Assembly (NCBI RefSeq): GCF_016107655.1
Contig: NZ_JABASX010000013.1
Span: 18,407 to 82,406 of the forward strand
DNA length: 64,000 nucleotides
Direction of reading: 5' to 3'
Source of the DNA: Brevibacterium antiquum
GTDB taxonomy: Bacteria > Actinomycetota > Actinomycetes > Actinomycetales > Brevibacteriaceae
The position numbers and the translations under genes are program-made. Of this stretch, positions 18,307 to 27,791 are shown in pieces. Within the stretch, counting starts at the first letter, position 1, and each line of letters begins with the position of its first letter. The notes under the pieces are model-generated. The model saw only the letters and a program-made list of their open reading frames with translations. It searched no databases and was not told where the DNA came from.

Positions 18307-18692
18307 TAACGGTTCCCCTTCCGGCTCTTGCGCTGAGGCAGGTCGTCACCGCTGGCCAGGACCACTGAAACGTGGCTTGTGCGCTTTTCAATGCGAAAAG
18401 CGCGACCCTGAGCTCGCGGGCGGAACCGCTTCATGGTTGGCCCCTCGTCCACGAATGCTTCGGAGATGACCAGTTCGTTCTCGTCGAACGCAATGCCCTC
18501 CTCGTCGGCCCGGGTACGCGCATTGGCGATTCCGGAGGCAACGAGCTTGTAAATCGGATCTGATGCCGACTGTTCTGCAAACTTCAACACTGCAAGTGCT
18601 TCGGTCGCCTGCTGACCACGAATGAGGTCGATGACGCGCCGAGCCTTGCGAGGCGTGACGCGCAGGTAACGCGCCTTAGCCTTGGCTTCCAT
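18306..18692 (-). CDS. rplV: 50S ribosomal protein L22
   Basis: 128 aa. Starts [20 protein letters not shown] and contains the loop-encoding [19 protein letters not shown] segment. L22's beta-hairpin reaches the exit-tunnel constriction and is a macrolide-resistance site. Between rpsS (42-nt gap) and rpsC (1-base overlap). Canonical; short basic tail. Confidence 0.98.
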   Translation of the reverse strand: MEAKAKARYLRVTPRKARRVIDLIRGQQATEALAVLKFAEQSASDPIYKLVASGIANARTRADEEGIAFDENELVISEAFVDEGPTMKRFRPRAQGRAFRIEKRTSHVSVVLASGDDLPQRKSRKGNR

Positions 18693-18734
18693 CGCTTCCT
18701 TCTCTCTTGTCTAGGATCGTAAGAGTGCCCCGCG

Positions 18735-19016
18735 TCAGCGGCGGCGACCCTTGCGATCGTCCTTTTCGTGGCCACGGAACGTCCGTGTCTGTGCGAACTC
18801 GCCAAGCTTGTGTCCGACCATGGCTTCAGTGATGAAGACTGGAACATGCTTGCGTCCGTCATGTACTGCGATGGTGTGTCCCAGGAAATCCGGGATGATC
18901 ATCGAGCGACGAGACCATGTCTTGATTACGTTTTTAGAGTTCTTCTCGTTCTGACGAGCCACCTTCTGGTACAGGTGTTCATCGACGAAAGGACCCTTTT
19001 TGAGGCTACGAGGCAT
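18735..19016 (-). CDS. rpsS: 30S ribosomal protein S19
   Basis: 93 aa, exact family length. Starts [19 protein letters not shown]; contains [27 protein letters not shown]19 binds S13 in the head. 15 nt after rplB. Confidence 0.98.
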   Translation of the reverse strand: MPRSLKKGPFVDEHLYQKVARQNEKNSKNVIKTWSRRSMIIPDFLGHTIAVHDGRKHVPVFITEAMVGHKLGEFAQTRTFRGHEKDDRKGRRR

Positions 19017-19031
19017 AAGTCAGTACTCCAA

Positions 19032-19868
19032 TCAGCGCTTCTTGCCGGTCCGGCGACGGCGCACGATGTACTTGTCGCTCTCTTTGTTCGGCCGGCGTGT
19101 GCGGCCTTCTGACTGACCCCACGGGCTGACTGGGTGACGACCACCCGAAGTACGGCCCTCGCCACCACCATGTGGGTGATCGATCGGGTTCATGACGACA
19201 CCACGGACGGATGGGCGCTTGCCCTTCCAACGCATGCGGCCTGCTTTACCCCAGCTGATGTTCGACTGCTCGGCATTGCCGACCTCGCCGATCGTCGCAC
19301 GGCAGCGAGCATCAACATTGCGGATTTCGCCCGAAGGCATCCGCAGCTGAGCGAACCGGCCGTACTTCGCAACGAGCTGCACGGAGGATCCGGCAGAGCG
19401 AGCGATCTTGGCACCGCCGCCTGGGCGCATTTCAACTGCGTGCAGCACGGTACCGACTGGGATGTTGCGCAGGGCAAGGTTGTTGCCCGGCTTGATGTCT
19501 GCACCCAGACCGGCTTCCACCTGTGTGCCCTGCTTGAGGTTCTGCGGGGCGAGGATGTAGCGCTTCTCGCCATCTGCATAGTGCAGAAGAGCGATTCGCG
19601 CAGTGCGGTTCGGGTCATATTCGATGTGTGCGACCTTCGCCGGTACGCCATCTTTGTCATGGCGGCGGAAGTCGATGACACGGTACTGACGCTTGTGGCC
19701 GCCGCCCTGATGGCGAGTGGTCACGCGTCCCTGGCTGTTGCGGCCACCGCGCTTAGGCAGTGGGCGCAGAAGTGACTTCTCCGGTGTAGACCGGGTCACT
19801 TCGACGAAGTCGGCGACCGATGAGCCACGGCGGCCCGGGGTCGTCGGCTTGTGCTTACGGATTCCCAT
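19032..19868 (-). CDS. rplB: 50S ribosomal protein L2
   Basis: 278 aa. Starts [15 protein letters not shown]; carries the catalytic-site histidine region [20 protein letters not shown] near residue 230 and a basic tail. L2 is required for subunit association and peptidyl transfer. ATG at 19868 with a purine-rich AAGAAGGA upstream. 30 nt after rplW. Confidence 0.98.
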   Translation of the reverse strand: MGIRKHKPTTPGRRGSSVADFVEVTRSTPEKSLLRPLPKRGGRNSQGRVTTRHQGGGHKRQYRVIDFRRHDKDGVPAKVAHIEYDPNRTARIALLHYADGEKRYILAPQNLKQGTQVEAGLGADIKPGNNLALRNIPVGTVLHAVEMRPGGGAKIARSAGSSVQLVAKYGRFAQLRMPSGEIRNVDARCRATIGEVGNAEQSNISWGKAGRMRWKGKRPSVRGVVMNPIDHPHGGGEGRTSGGRHPVSPWGQSEGRTRRPNKESDKYIVRRRRTGKKR

Positions 19869-19898
19869 GAGTCTTGTCCTTCTTTTACGAAGGATCGC

Positions 19899-20198
19899 TT
19901 AGAGCGATCCACCGAAGATGTCGATCGATCCGTCCTTGAGGGCGACAATGGCACGCTTGGTGTCCTTGCGCTTTCCCCAACCGGTGCGAGTGCGGCGGCG
20001 CTTGCCCTGACGATTCAGGGTGTTGACCTTGGCAACCTGCACATTGAAGATCGATTCAATGGCGTTCTTGATCTCAGTCTTGTTCGACCCCTGATCGACG
20101 ATGAAGGTGTACTTTCCCTCGTCCATCAGGCTGTAGGTCTTTTCCGAGACGACCGGAGCGACGATGACGTCGCGTGGGTCCTTGAAGTTCAGGCTCAT
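19899..20198 (-). CDS. rplW: 50S ribosomal protein L23
   Basis: 99 aa. Starts [20 protein letters not shown] and has [23 protein letters not shown]23 is the trigger-factor/SRP docking site at the exit. ATG at 20198 overlaps the rplD stop (ATGA). Canonical. Confidence 0.98.
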   Translation of the reverse strand: MSLNFKDPRDVIVAPVVSEKTYSLMDEGKYTFIVDQGSNKTEIKNAIESIFNVQVAKVNTLNRQGKRRRTRTGWGKRKDTKRAIVALKDGSIDIFGGSL

Positions 20199-20848
20199 GA
20201 TGCGTCCTCCGATTTGCGGTATCCGCCCAGGAACGTCTCCAGCGCTGACTCGGTGAACACGATGTCATCGGCGATCAGCACATCGTATGTGTTGAGCTGA
20301 TCGGAGGTGAGCACGTGAACATGAGGCAGGTTGCGAACGCTGCGCTCGGTGAGCTCGTCGTCACGGTTGAGCACCACGAGGGTGTTCTTGCGATCGGAGA
20401 GGCTGGCCAGAGCGAGCTTCGCCTGCTTGGTCGACGGTGCTTCGCCGGTGATCAGGTTCTTCACAACGAAGACCTGATCGAGACGTGCGCGATCCGAGAG
20501 AGCGCCGCGCAGAGCAGCGGTCTTCATCTTCTTGGGGGTCCGCTGCGAGTAATCGCGAGGAACCGGCCCGTGCACGACTCCACCACCGTTGTACTGAGGA
20601 GCACGGATCGAACCCTGACGGGCGTTACCGGTACCCTTCTGGCGGTAGGGCTTGCGACCGCCACCGCGTACTTCGGAGCGGGTCTTTGTCTTGTGTGTAC
20701 CCTGACGGGCTGCTGCCAGCTGTGCGACAACAACCTGGTGGATCAACGGCACGTTGGTCTGCACGCCGAAGATCTCGGCTGGCAGGTCAACGGATCCGGT
20801 CTTCGCACCAGAAGCATCGACGACGTCGACTGTCTTGACATCAGTCAT
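20195..20848 (-). CDS. rplD: 50S ribosomal protein L4
   Basis: 217 aa. Contains [20 protein letters not shown], the extended loop that lines the exit tunnel. In E. coli L4 also represses the S10 operon; whether it does so here is unknown. ATG at 20848, 5 nt after the rplC stop. N-terminus carries about 10 extra residues ([20 protein letters not shown]). Confidence 0.98.
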   Translation of the reverse strand: MTDVKTVDVVDASGAKTGSVDLPAEIFGVQTNVPLIHQVVVAQLAAARQGTHKTKTRSEVRGGGRKPYRQKGTGNARQGSIRAPQYNGGGVVHGPVPRDYSQRTPKKMKTAALRGALSDRARLDQVFVVKNLITGEAPSTKQAKLALASLSDRKNTLVVLNRDDELTERSVRNLPHVHVLTSDQLNTYDVLIADDIVFTESALETFLGGYRKSEDAS

Positions 20849-20853
20849 TACGT

Positions 20854-21528
20854 TCAGCCCTCCTTCGCGGCCGAGCGAACGAGAACGACTGCGCCCTTGG
20901 GGCCAGGTACGGCACCCTTGATGAGCAGGAAGTTGTTCTCGGTGTCCACGGCGTGGATCGTGAGGTTCTGGGTTGTGTGCTTGACTGCACCCATACGGCC
21001 GGCCATGCGCATACCCTTGAACACGCGACCAGGGGTCGCGGCTCCGCCGATTGAACCCGGCTTGCGGTGGTTGCGGTGCTGTCCGTGGGAGGCGCCGACG
21101 CCGTGGAAGCCATGACGCTTCATGACACCGGCGGTTCCCTTACCCTTGGTCTTTGCGGTCACATCGACCTTGATCCCGGCGTCGAACGTATCGACTCCGA
21201 GCTCCTGACCCAGTGCATAGTCAGCAGCGTCTGCGGTGCGCAGCTCGACAAGGTGCCGGCGTGGTGTCACGCCTGCCTTCTCGAAGTGGCCCGCAGTGGG
21301 CTTGTTGACCTTGCGAGGATCGATTTCGCCGAACGCGATCTGCAGTGCGGGGTAACCATCGGTTTCCTCGTTGCGGATCTGCGTCACGACGTTGCTGCCG
21401 GCGGCCACTACGGTCACCGGTACGAGATTGTTCTGCTCATCCCAAACCTGAGTCATGCCCAGCTTGGTTCCCAGAAGGCCCTTGACCTTGCGGGTGGTCG
21501 GGAGAGCTGATGAACGATTGTTCGCCAT
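20854..21528 (-). CDS. rplC: 50S ribosomal protein L3
   Basis: 224 aa. Begins [20 protein letters not shown] then [20 protein letters not shown]; contains the [18 protein letters not shown] loop near the peptidyl transferase centre (linezolid/tiamulin region). ATG at 21528, 11 nt after rpsJ. The N-terminal ~14 residues are an added basic segment. Confidence 0.98.
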   Translation of the reverse strand: MANNRSSALPTTRKVKGLLGTKLGMTQVWDEQNNLVPVTVVAAGSNVVTQIRNEETDGYPALQIAFGEIDPRKVNKPTAGHFEKAGVTPRRHLVELRTADAADYALGQELGVDTFDAGIKVDVTAKTKGKGTAGVMKRHGFHGVGASHGQHRNHRKPGSIGGAATPGRVFKGMRMAGRMGAVKHTTQNLTIHAVDTENNFLLIKGAVPGPKGAVVLVRSAAKEG

Positions 21529-21539
21529 GTCTGCCTCCC

Positions 21540-21848
21540 TTAGAGCTTGATCTCGATGTTGACGTCGTCAGCGAGGTCGAGACGCATGAGCGAGTCGACT
21601 GCCTTCGGCGTCGGATCGACGATGTCGATCAGACGCTTGTGCGTGCGCATTTCGAAATGCTCACGGCTGTCCTTGTACTTATGTGGCGAACGGATGACGC
21701 AGTAAACGTTCTTCTCCGTTGGCAACGGCACGGGGCCCACAACAGTCGCACCTGCGCGAGTGACGGTGTCCACGATCTTTCGTGCAGCACTGTCAATCAC
21801 AGCGTGGTCGTACGACTTGAGCCGAATGCGGATCTTCTGTCCCGCCAT
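21540..21848 (-). CDS. rpsJ: 30S ribosomal protein S10 (NusE)
   Basis: 102 aa. Starts [20 protein letters not shown] and contains [21 protein letters not shown]10 links transcription and translation through NusG. First gene of the S10 cluster; the long region upstream must hold its promoter. ATG at 21848 with AAAGAAAGAGACG upstream. Canonical. Confidence 0.98.
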   Translation of the reverse strand: MAGQKIRIRLKSYDHAVIDSAARKIVDTVTRAGATVVGPVPLPTEKNVYCVIRSPHKYKDSREHFEMRTHKRLIDIVDPTPKAVDSLMRLDLADDVNIEIKL

Positions 21849-22255
21849 GGCGTCGTCTCTTTCTTTAGTTACTTCCGGCCATCAACAAACAGTCGATCGA
21901 AATCTTCTGTGGTCTGTGCCGGCTGACCATGACCGACCCCCGAGGTCGGGCGTGTCGGCTAATCCTTGCGGAGAATCTTTCGATTCTCGTTGAGGGCCGA
22001 CGGCGCTTCTACTCATTGGCTGCTCGGTCCGAACCCGCTCAAGGCAGATTCATCGATCCGATAGTGTTCCGGACTGTTCGCGGTATCTCTACCGCAGTGC
22101 AGGGGTCAACGTCCAAAACGCAACTTCACTATCTTGTCACATAGCACTTCATCGGCGCAATTCCAGGCATCTGTCTTGTGAGGCATTTCATGATCGCCTG
22201 CCGCTACAAGTCAGGCAGGTCACGCGCCGAGGCTGGTCCCCGTTGTGAATGCACA
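21849..22255 (-). promoter_or_regulatory. S10-cluster upstream region: promoter and leader
   Basis: About 400 nt without a gene between rpsJ and the tuf terminator. A hairpin (CCGACC 21933-21938 / GGTCGG 21944-21949) lies about 85 nt from rpsJ in the presumed leader. A minus-strand TTGACC (22109-22104) has only a poor -10 (GATACC or ATACCG near 22086-22081), so the promoter position is a weak guess. Nothing else recognised. Confidence 0.35.
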
Positions 22256-22282
22256 GAACCCCGGCCCTTTGGACCGGGGTTC
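22256..22282 (-). terminator. Terminator of tuf
   Basis: GAACCCCGG at 22256-22264 pairs perfectly with CCGGGGTTC at 22274-22282, 65 nt after the tuf stop on the minus strand. No U-tract. Confidence 0.75.
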
Positions 22283-22346
22283 CGAATCGATCTCTCAGGA
22301 CCGAAGTCCCGAGCTCAAGGCCGAAGCCTGAGTGATCGAAGGTATA

Positions 22347-23540
22347 TCAGGCGGTGATCTTGGTGACTCGACCAGCGCCGACGGTACGTCCACCCTCGCG
22401 GATAGCGAAGCGGAGGCCCTCTTCCATAGCGATCGGCTGGATCAGCTCGACCGACATGTCGGTGTTGTCACCGGGCATGACCATCTCGGTGCCCTCAGGC
22501 AGCGTGATGACGCCGGTGACGTCCGTGGTGCGGAAGTAGAACTGAGGACGGTAGTTCGAGTAGAACGGGTTGTGCCGTCCGCCCTCGTCCTTGCTCAGGA
22601 TGTAGACCTGGCCTTCGAAGTTCGTGTGAGGCGTGATCGAACCCGGCTTCACGATAACCTGTCCGCGCTCCACGTCTTCGCGCTTCGTTCCACGCAGGAG
22701 CAGTCCGACGTTCTCGCCCGCACGTGCGTCAGGCAGAGTCTTACGGAACATCTCGATGGCGGTGACGGTCGTCTTGGACGACTTCTCCTTGATGCCGACG
22801 ATTTCGATGTCATCGTTAGGCAGCAGGACGCCGCGCTCCACACGACCGGTGACGACGGTTCCACGACCGGTGATCGTGAAGACGTCTTCCACTGGCATGA
22901 GGAATGGCTTGTCGATGTCGCGCTCCGGCTCGGGAACGTTGTCATCGACGGCCTGCATGAGGTCTTCGACGCTCTTGACCCACTTCTCGTCGCCTTCCAG
23001 CGCCTTGAGAGCGGACACAGGAATGACGGGAGCGTTGTCGCCGTCGAAGTCCTGGCTCGAGAGCAGATCGCGGACCTCGAAGTCGACGAGCTCGATGAGC
23101 TCCTCGTCATCGACCATGTCGGACTTGTTCAGTGCGACAACGATGTAAGGCACACCAACCTGACGTGCGAGCAGAACGTGCTCACGAGTCTGCGGCATCG
23201 GACCGTCGGTAGCGGCAACCACGAGGATTGCGCCGTCCATCTGAGCAGCACCGGTAATCATGTTCTTGATGTAGTCGGCGTGACCAGGGGCATCGACGTG
23301 AGCGTAGTGACGCTTCTCGGTCTGGTATTCAACGTGCGAGACGTTGATGGTGATGCCGCGCTCCTTCTCCTCAGGTGCGTTATCCACCTGGTCGAAGGCG
23401 CGAGCCTCATTGAGATCTGGGTACTTGTCCGCCAACACCTTGGTGATTGCGGCGGTCAAGGTGGTCTTTCCGTGGTCAACGTGGCCGATGGTGCCAATGT
23501 TGACGTGCGGCTTAGTCCTATCGAAACTAGCCTTTGCCAC
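22347..23540 (-). CDS. tuf: Elongation factor Tu
   Basis: 397 aa GTPase that delivers aminoacyl-tRNA. G1 GHVDHGKT, G3 DAPGHADY, G4 NKSD, and the C-terminal domains ending [16 protein letters not shown] are all present. The start is GTG at 23540 ((M)[13 protein letters not shown]), fixed by GAGGAGGAACCCA 6 nt upstream and by the family N-terminus; an upstream frame-open ATG is not used. 115 nt after fusA, so it may have its own promoter besides str readthrough. Confidence 0.98.
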   Translation of the reverse strand: MAKASFDRTKPHVNIGTIGHVDHGKTTLTAAITKVLADKYPDLNEARAFDQVDNAPEEKERGITINVSHVEYQTEKRHYAHVDAPGHADYIKNMITGAAQMDGAILVVAATDGPMPQTREHVLLARQVGVPYIVVALNKSDMVDDEELIELVDFEVRDLLSSQDFDGDNAPVIPVSALKALEGDEKWVKSVEDLMQAVDDNVPEPERDIDKPFLMPVEDVFTITGRGTVVTGRVERGVLLPNDDIEIVGIKEKSSKTTVTAIEMFRKTLPDARAGENVGLLLRGTKREDVERGQVIVKPGSITPHTNFEGQVYILSKDEGGRHNPFYSNYRPQFYFRTTDVTGVITLPEGTEMVMPGDNTDMSVELIQPIAMEEGLRFAIREGGRTVGAGRVTKITA

Positions 23541-23655
23541 TGGGTTCCTCCTCGTGGTTGGCAAAAGATATGCGGTTCATATCTTAGACCTTTGTTGGTT
23601 ATCTTTCATTTCGGTGAACATGTTCTTGCTCACCGTGGCGACCGGGGACCGGAGA

Positions 23656-25761
23656 TTACTCTCCGCCACGCATCTTCTGGACGATCTCCTCGGCGACTGC
23701 CTTGGGGACCTCCGCATAGCTGGAGAAAGTCATCGAGTACACCGCACGGCCCTGGGTCTTCGACCGCAGATCACCGATGTAACCGAACATCTCCGACAAC
23801 GGGACCACAGCCTTGACGACCTTCACACCGGAAGCGTCGTCCATCGACTGGATCTGGCCACGTCGGGAATTGAGGTCGCCGATGACGTCTCCCATGTATT
23901 CCTCTGGGGTACGCACCTCGACGTCCATGACCGGTTCCAGCAGAACCGGCTTCGCCTTCTGAACGGCCTCCTTGAAGACCATCGAGCCGGCGATCTTGAA
24001 TGCCATCTCCGAGGAGTCGACATCGTGGTAGGCGCCGTCGATGAGTGTGGCCTTGACGCCAACCATCGGGTAACCGGCGAGGACACCAAGCTGCATGGCG
24101 TCCTGGATACCGGCGTCGACGCTCGGAATGTACTCGCGCGGAATACGTCCGCCCGTGACGGCATTCTCGAACTCGTAGATCGTATCGCCTTCGACCTCGA
24201 GAGGTTCGAAGGTGACCTGGACCTTCGCGAACTGTCCCGATCCACCCGTCTGCTTCTTGTGGGTGTAATCGTACTTCTCGACAGTGCGGCGAATGGTCTC
24301 ACGGTAGGCGACCTGCGGCTTGCCGACGTTCGCCTCGACCTTGAACTCGCGACGCATACGGTCGACGAGGATGTCGAGGTGAAGTTCGCCCATTCCGCGG
24401 ATGACGGTCTGGCCTGTCTCCACATCAAGCTCGACCCGGTATGTCGGGTCTTCCCTGACGAACTTCTGAATGGCAGCCGACAGCTTCTCCTGGTCGCTCT
24501 TGGTCTTGGGCTCAATGGCCACAGAGATGACCGGCTCAGGGAAGGTCATCGACTCGAGAGCGATCGGGGCGCTCGGATCGCACAGCGTGTCACCGGTGGT
24601 TGTCTCTTTGAGACCGATGAACGCGTAGATGTGGCCGGCGATGGCCTCTTCGACAGGGTTCTCCTTGTTGGAGTGCATCTGGAAGAGCTTGCCGACGCGC
24701 TCCTTCTTGCCGCTCGTCGAGTTGAGAACGGCCTCGCCCGACTTCACCTGTCCGGAGTACACGCGGACGTAGGTCAGCGTGCCGAAGAACGGGTGGGTGG
24801 CGACCTTGAACGCGAGAGCCGAGAAGGGCTCATCCTTGGAAGGCTTGCGAGTCAGCTTCTCGTCCTCGTCACGAGGGTTCTCACCGATCATGGGAGGAAC
24901 CTCGAGAGGCGAAGGGAGGTAGTCGATGACGGCGTTGAGCATGGGCTGGACGCCCTTGTTCTTATATGCCGAACCGCACATGACAGGGAACGCCGTGGAG
25001 TTGACGACGAGAGAGCGGATGCCCTCCTTGATCTCGGCAATCGAGATCTCTTCGCCCTCAAGGTACTTCTCCATGAGTTCGTCAGTGGCTTCAGCAACAT
25101 CCTCGACGAGCTTGGCGCGGTACTCTACGGCCTTGTCCTTGAGATCCTCAGGAATCTCGATCTCGGTCATGTCCTGACCCTTCTTGGACTCATCAGGCCA
25201 GATGTAGGCCTTCATCTCAAGAAGGTCGACGATCCCGGCGAACTCCGACTCGGAACCGATAGGCAGCTGAATGACCAGCGGCTTGGCTCCGAGGCGTTCG
25301 CGGATGGTGTCGATGGTGAAGTAGAAGTCAGCACCGAGCTTGTCCATCTTGTTGACGAAGCACACGCGTGGCACGTCGTACTTGTCAGCCTGACGCCACA
25401 CGGTCTCGGACTGCGGTTCAACGCCTTCCTTGCCATCGAAGACGGCGACGGCGCCATCGAGGACGCGCAGTGAGCGCTCAACCTCGACGGTGAAGTCGAC
25501 GTGGCCCGGGGTGTCGATGATGTTGATCTGGTTGTCGTGCCAGTAGCAGGTGGTGGCAGCCGACGTGATCGTGATGCCGCGTTCCTGCTCCTGGTCCATC
25601 CAGTCCATCGTCGAGGCACCGTCGTGCGTCTCGCCGATCTTGTAGTTCACACCGGTGTAGTAAAGGATGCGTTCGGTTGTGGTGGTCTTACCGGCATCGA
25701 TGTGGGCCATGATGCCGATGTTGCGGACCTTATTCAGGTCGGTGAGCACGTCAAGTGCCAC
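23656..25761 (-). CDS. fusA: Elongation factor G
   Basis: 701 aa, the usual length. G1 [16 protein letters not shown]3 DTPGHVDF, G4 NKMDK; domain IV with the [16 protein letters not shown] region; ends [12 protein letters not shown]. Catalyses translocation and, with RRF, recycling. GTG start at 25761 ((M)[13 protein letters not shown]) with a weak GAGAGAG upstream. Separated from rpsG by a 98-nt gap that carries a hairpin. Confidence 0.98.
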   Translation of the reverse strand: MALDVLTDLNKVRNIGIMAHIDAGKTTTTERILYYTGVNYKIGETHDGASTMDWMDQEQERGITITSAATTCYWHDNQINIIDTPGHVDFTVEVERSLRVLDGAVAVFDGKEGVEPQSETVWRQADKYDVPRVCFVNKMDKLGADFYFTIDTIRERLGAKPLVIQLPIGSESEFAGIVDLLEMKAYIWPDESKKGQDMTEIEIPEDLKDKAVEYRAKLVEDVAEATDELMEKYLEGEEISIAEIKEGIRSLVVNSTAFPVMCGSAYKNKGVQPMLNAVIDYLPSPLEVPPMIGENPRDEDEKLTRKPSKDEPFSALAFKVATHPFFGTLTYVRVYSGQVKSGEAVLNSTSGKKERVGKLFQMHSNKENPVEEAIAGHIYAFIGLKETTTGDTLCDPSAPIALESMTFPEPVISVAIEPKTKSDQEKLSAAIQKFVREDPTYRVELDVETGQTVIRGMGELHLDILVDRMRREFKVEANVGKPQVAYRETIRRTVEKYDYTHKKQTGGSGQFAKVQVTFEPLEVEGDTIYEFENAVTGGRIPREYIPSVDAGIQDAMQLGVLAGYPMVGVKATLIDGAYHDVDSSEMAFKIAGSMVFKEAVQKAKPVLLEPVMDVEVRTPEEYMGDVIGDLNSRRGQIQSMDDASGVKVVKAVVPLSEMFGYIGDLRSKTQGRAVYSMTFSSYAEVPKAVAEEIVQKMRGGE

Positions 25762-25804
25762 GGTGTCTCTCTCTCACTCGATGATGTGATCGGCTCCCCC
25801 GCTG

Positions 25805-25842
25805 CCTGACCGGCAGGCGCCGCATGACGCCTGCCGGCCAGG
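25805..25842 (-). other. Hairpin in the rpsG-fusA spacer
   Basis: CCTGACCGGCAGGCG (25805-25819) pairs with CGCCTGCCGGCCAGG (25828-25842) apart from one A-C mismatch. It lies between two genes normally co-transcribed, so it may be a processing or attenuation site rather than a full terminator. In E. coli the rpsL-rpsG spacer is the S7 target; an equivalent role here is not shown. Confidence 0.55.
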
Positions 25843-25859
25843 GTTCCGAAGAGGAACGA

Positions 25860-26330
25860 TTACCAGCGGTAGTGGGCGAAGGCCTTGTTGGACTCGGCCA
25901 TCTTGTGGGTGTCTTCGCGACGCTTCACAGCGGCGCCGAGGCCGTTGCTCGCATCGAGAATCTCATTCATGAGGCGTTCGGTCATCGTCTTCTCACGACG
26001 CTGGCGGGAGTAAGCCACGAGCCAGCGCAGTGCCAAAGTCGTCGAACGAACCGGACGAACATCGACCGGAACCTGGTAGGTTGCGCCACCGACACGGCGA
26101 GAGCGAACCTCGAGGGAGGGGCGGATGTTGTCGAGAGCCTTCTTCAGGTTGACAACTGGGTCATTGCCGTTCTTCTCACGGGTACCTTCGAGAGCACCGT
26201 AGACGATGCGCTCAGCGGTCGAACGCTTTCCGTCGAGCAGGATCTTGTTGATCAGCTGCGTGACGATCGGCGAACTGAAGACCGGGTCAATGACGATCGG
26301 TCGCTTTGGTGCAGGACCTTTACGTGGCAT
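25860..26330 (-). CDS. rpsG: 30S ribosomal protein S7
   Basis: 156 aa. Starts [20 protein letters not shown] and contains [21 protein letters not shown]7 nucleates head assembly and contacts the E site. The ATG overlaps the rpsL stop by one base (TAATG). Canonical. Confidence 0.98.
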   Translation of the reverse strand: MPRKGPAPKRPIVIDPVFSSPIVTQLINKILLDGKRSTAERIVYGALEGTREKNGNDPVVNLKKALDNIRPSLEVRSRRVGGATYQVPVDVRPVRSTTLALRWLVAYSRQRREKTMTERLMNEILDASNGLGAAVKRREDTHKMAESNKAFAHYRW

Positions 26331-26704
26331 TACTTCTTCTCCCTCTTCGCACCGTACTTGCTGCGTGCCTGCTGGCGGCCCTTGACACCCTGGGTGTCAA
26401 GCGAACCGCGAACGATTCGGTAGCGCACACCTGGCAGGTCCTTGACACGACCACCGCGCACGAGCACGATCGAGTGCTCCTGCAGGTTGTGTCCTTCGCC
26501 TGGAATGTAGGCAGTCACTTCGATCTGGCTCGAAAGCTTGACACGAGCGACCTTGCGAAGAGCCGAGTTCGGCTTCTTGGGTGTAGTGGTGTACACACGG
26601 GTGCACACTCCACGACGCTGCGGGCTGCTCTTCAGAGCAGGAGCGTCGGATCCTGCGGATTTGACATGTCGTCCCTTGCGGACGAGCTGCTGGATTGTCG
26701 GCAC
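26330..26704 (-). CDS. rpsL: 30S ribosomal protein S12
   Basis: 124 aa. Starts (M)[14 protein letters not shown]; contains [18 protein letters not shown] and [13 protein letters not shown]. The streptomycin-determining lysines K43 and K88 are both wild type, predicting sensitivity at this locus. GTG start at 26704. It is the first gene of the str operon (rpsL-rpsG-fusA-tuf). Confidence 0.98.
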   Translation of the reverse strand: MPTIQQLVRKGRHVKSAGSDAPALKSSPQRRGVCTRVYTTTPKKPNSALRKVARVKLSSQIEVTAYIPGEGHNLQEHSIVLVRGGRVKDLPGVRYRIVRGSLDTQGVKGRQQARSKYGAKREKK

Positions 26705-27202
26705 TAAGCGTTCTCCGTTTGCTTCTCGATAAACCTAATTCCCAACGTTGGCCATGGCATCAGCCATGTTTGTGAACCGTGGGACATATCCGACTGAACA
26801 CCGGGTGAAGCTTCACGCCCGATGCCAGTATTCGCGCGACGGCCTGAACCCTGCACTCGGGTGTGTCGCAATGACACAGAACCTATGCAGAATGACACGT
26901 CGGCGGCCTGCCTCTGGCGAATTCTCACAATGGGTCCGGACCTCACAAAACATCCGGTATGATCGTTCGCCGACGCAGATAACACAATCAGTCGCATCCT
27001 AGAATATCGCGGTTTCCCACATCTGGTCAAAACCAGCCATTGTGCGTTGCACGACACAACCCCCGCCACCCGGGCGCAGAGAACCCTCTCCCCCGGCGCA
27101 CCTACCTTTCGCGGACCGAAATCCGAGCTCTTCGCTGTCCGAAGTCCGCGGCAGCCGCGGTTCTTTCGCGCGCTCCTTCGCGCACCCGGGACAATCGTTT
27201 CC
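26705..27202 (-). promoter_or_regulatory. Upstream region of the str operon, with candidate promoter
   Basis: About 500 nt without a supportable gene between divergent rpsL and furA. On the minus strand, TTGTGT (26987-26982) and GATCAT (26964-26959) are 17 nt apart; this is the best promoter-like pair and would give a leader of about 250 nt. The leader contains the 12-bp palindrome GTGAAGCTTCAC (26805-26816, extended by GGG/CCC) and a small GTGTC/GACAC inverted repeat (26863-26877). Confidence 0.4.
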
Positions 27203-27237
27203 TTGACTCATTCAAGAAAAGGCGGCAAGCTGTTGCT
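27203..27237 (+). promoter_or_regulatory. furA promoter/operator, predicted leaderless start
   Basis: TTGACT at 27203-27208 is followed by the A-rich CATTCAAGAAAAGG. The -10 position 17 nt on is CAAGCT (27226-27231), poor by consensus. A start site 7 nt after it falls on the GTG at 27238. In mycobacteria the furA promoter has a similar TTGACT-plus-AT-rich arrangement, is bound by FurA itself and starts at or near the first codon (recalled knowledge). AAAAGG 12-14 nt before the GTG could also act as a ribosome site. Confidence 0.5.
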
Positions 27238-27714
27238 GTGGCTGAGAACAAGGAAAGGCACGAATCGGAACCGACCGCAGCACTGCGGGAGAGTTCCCTT
27301 CGCGTGACGAAGCAGAGAGTCGCGGTTCTCGCGGCTGTGTGCGATCACCAGCATGCAGACACCGAGACTGTCATCCGCGCTGTTCGAGAGAATCTCCCCG
27401 AGGTATCACATCAGGCGGTGTACGACTCGCTGCACACACTCACCGAGGTCGGACTCGTCCGGTGCATTCAGCCGTCCGGGTCCGTGGCCCGTTACGAGAG
27501 ACGCATCGGGGACAATCATCATCACCTCGTGTGCCGCTCGTGCAATCTCATCGTCGATGTCGACTGTACGGTCGGGCAGGCTCCCTGCTTGACCCCTTCA
27601 CACGACGCTGGATTCGTCATCGAACAGGCCGAAGTCACTTTCTGGGGCCTGTGTCCTGACTGCGCTGCGTCTGCAGCGCCTTCGGTCAGCCCCGAACCCG
27701 CCTCGGCGGTCTGA
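27238..27714 (+). CDS. furA: Fur-family regulator FurA
   Basis: 158 aa from GTG at 27238 ((M)[11 protein letters not shown]). Winged helix about 15-85 ([13 protein letters not shown]...[17 protein letters not shown]). Regulatory-metal ligands: HxH at 37/39 and the HHH at 94-96. Structural zinc pairs: C99/C102 (CRSC) and C139/C142 (CPDC). FurA represses katG and itself and is inactivated by oxidation or metal change. The frame is open upstream, but those residues are not Fur-like. katG follows 77 nt downstream, the classic actinobacterial furA-katG pair, probably co-transcribed. Confidence 0.9.
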   Translation: MAENKERHESEPTAALRESSLRVTKQRVAVLAAVCDHQHADTETVIRAVRENLPEVSHQAVYDSLHTLTEVGLVRCIQPSGSVARYERRIGDNHHHLVCRSCNLIVDVDCTVGQAPCLTPSHDAGFVIEQAEVTFWGLCPDCAASAAPSVSPEPASAV

Positions 27715-27791
27715 GCCGATCCACCCATCGACAAAGCCACACCTTTGTCTTCAACCGGGTCCTGACGGGACTCGAAAGTGAAAGGAATACT

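Noticed and set aside
22256..22282. Riboswitch upstream of rpsJ
   Set aside because: The structure is a simple terminator-type stem after tuf; no conserved riboswitch core was recognised.
23344..25473. 709-aa open frame on the plus strand across fusA
   Set aside because: It is the antisense of fusA, a common GC-rich artefact; fusA has full EF-G motifs and length.
26705..27202. Small protein-coding gene in the rpsL-furA gap
   Set aside because: Short frames on both strands lack ribosome sites and recognisable residues; the region fits promoter and leader DNA.
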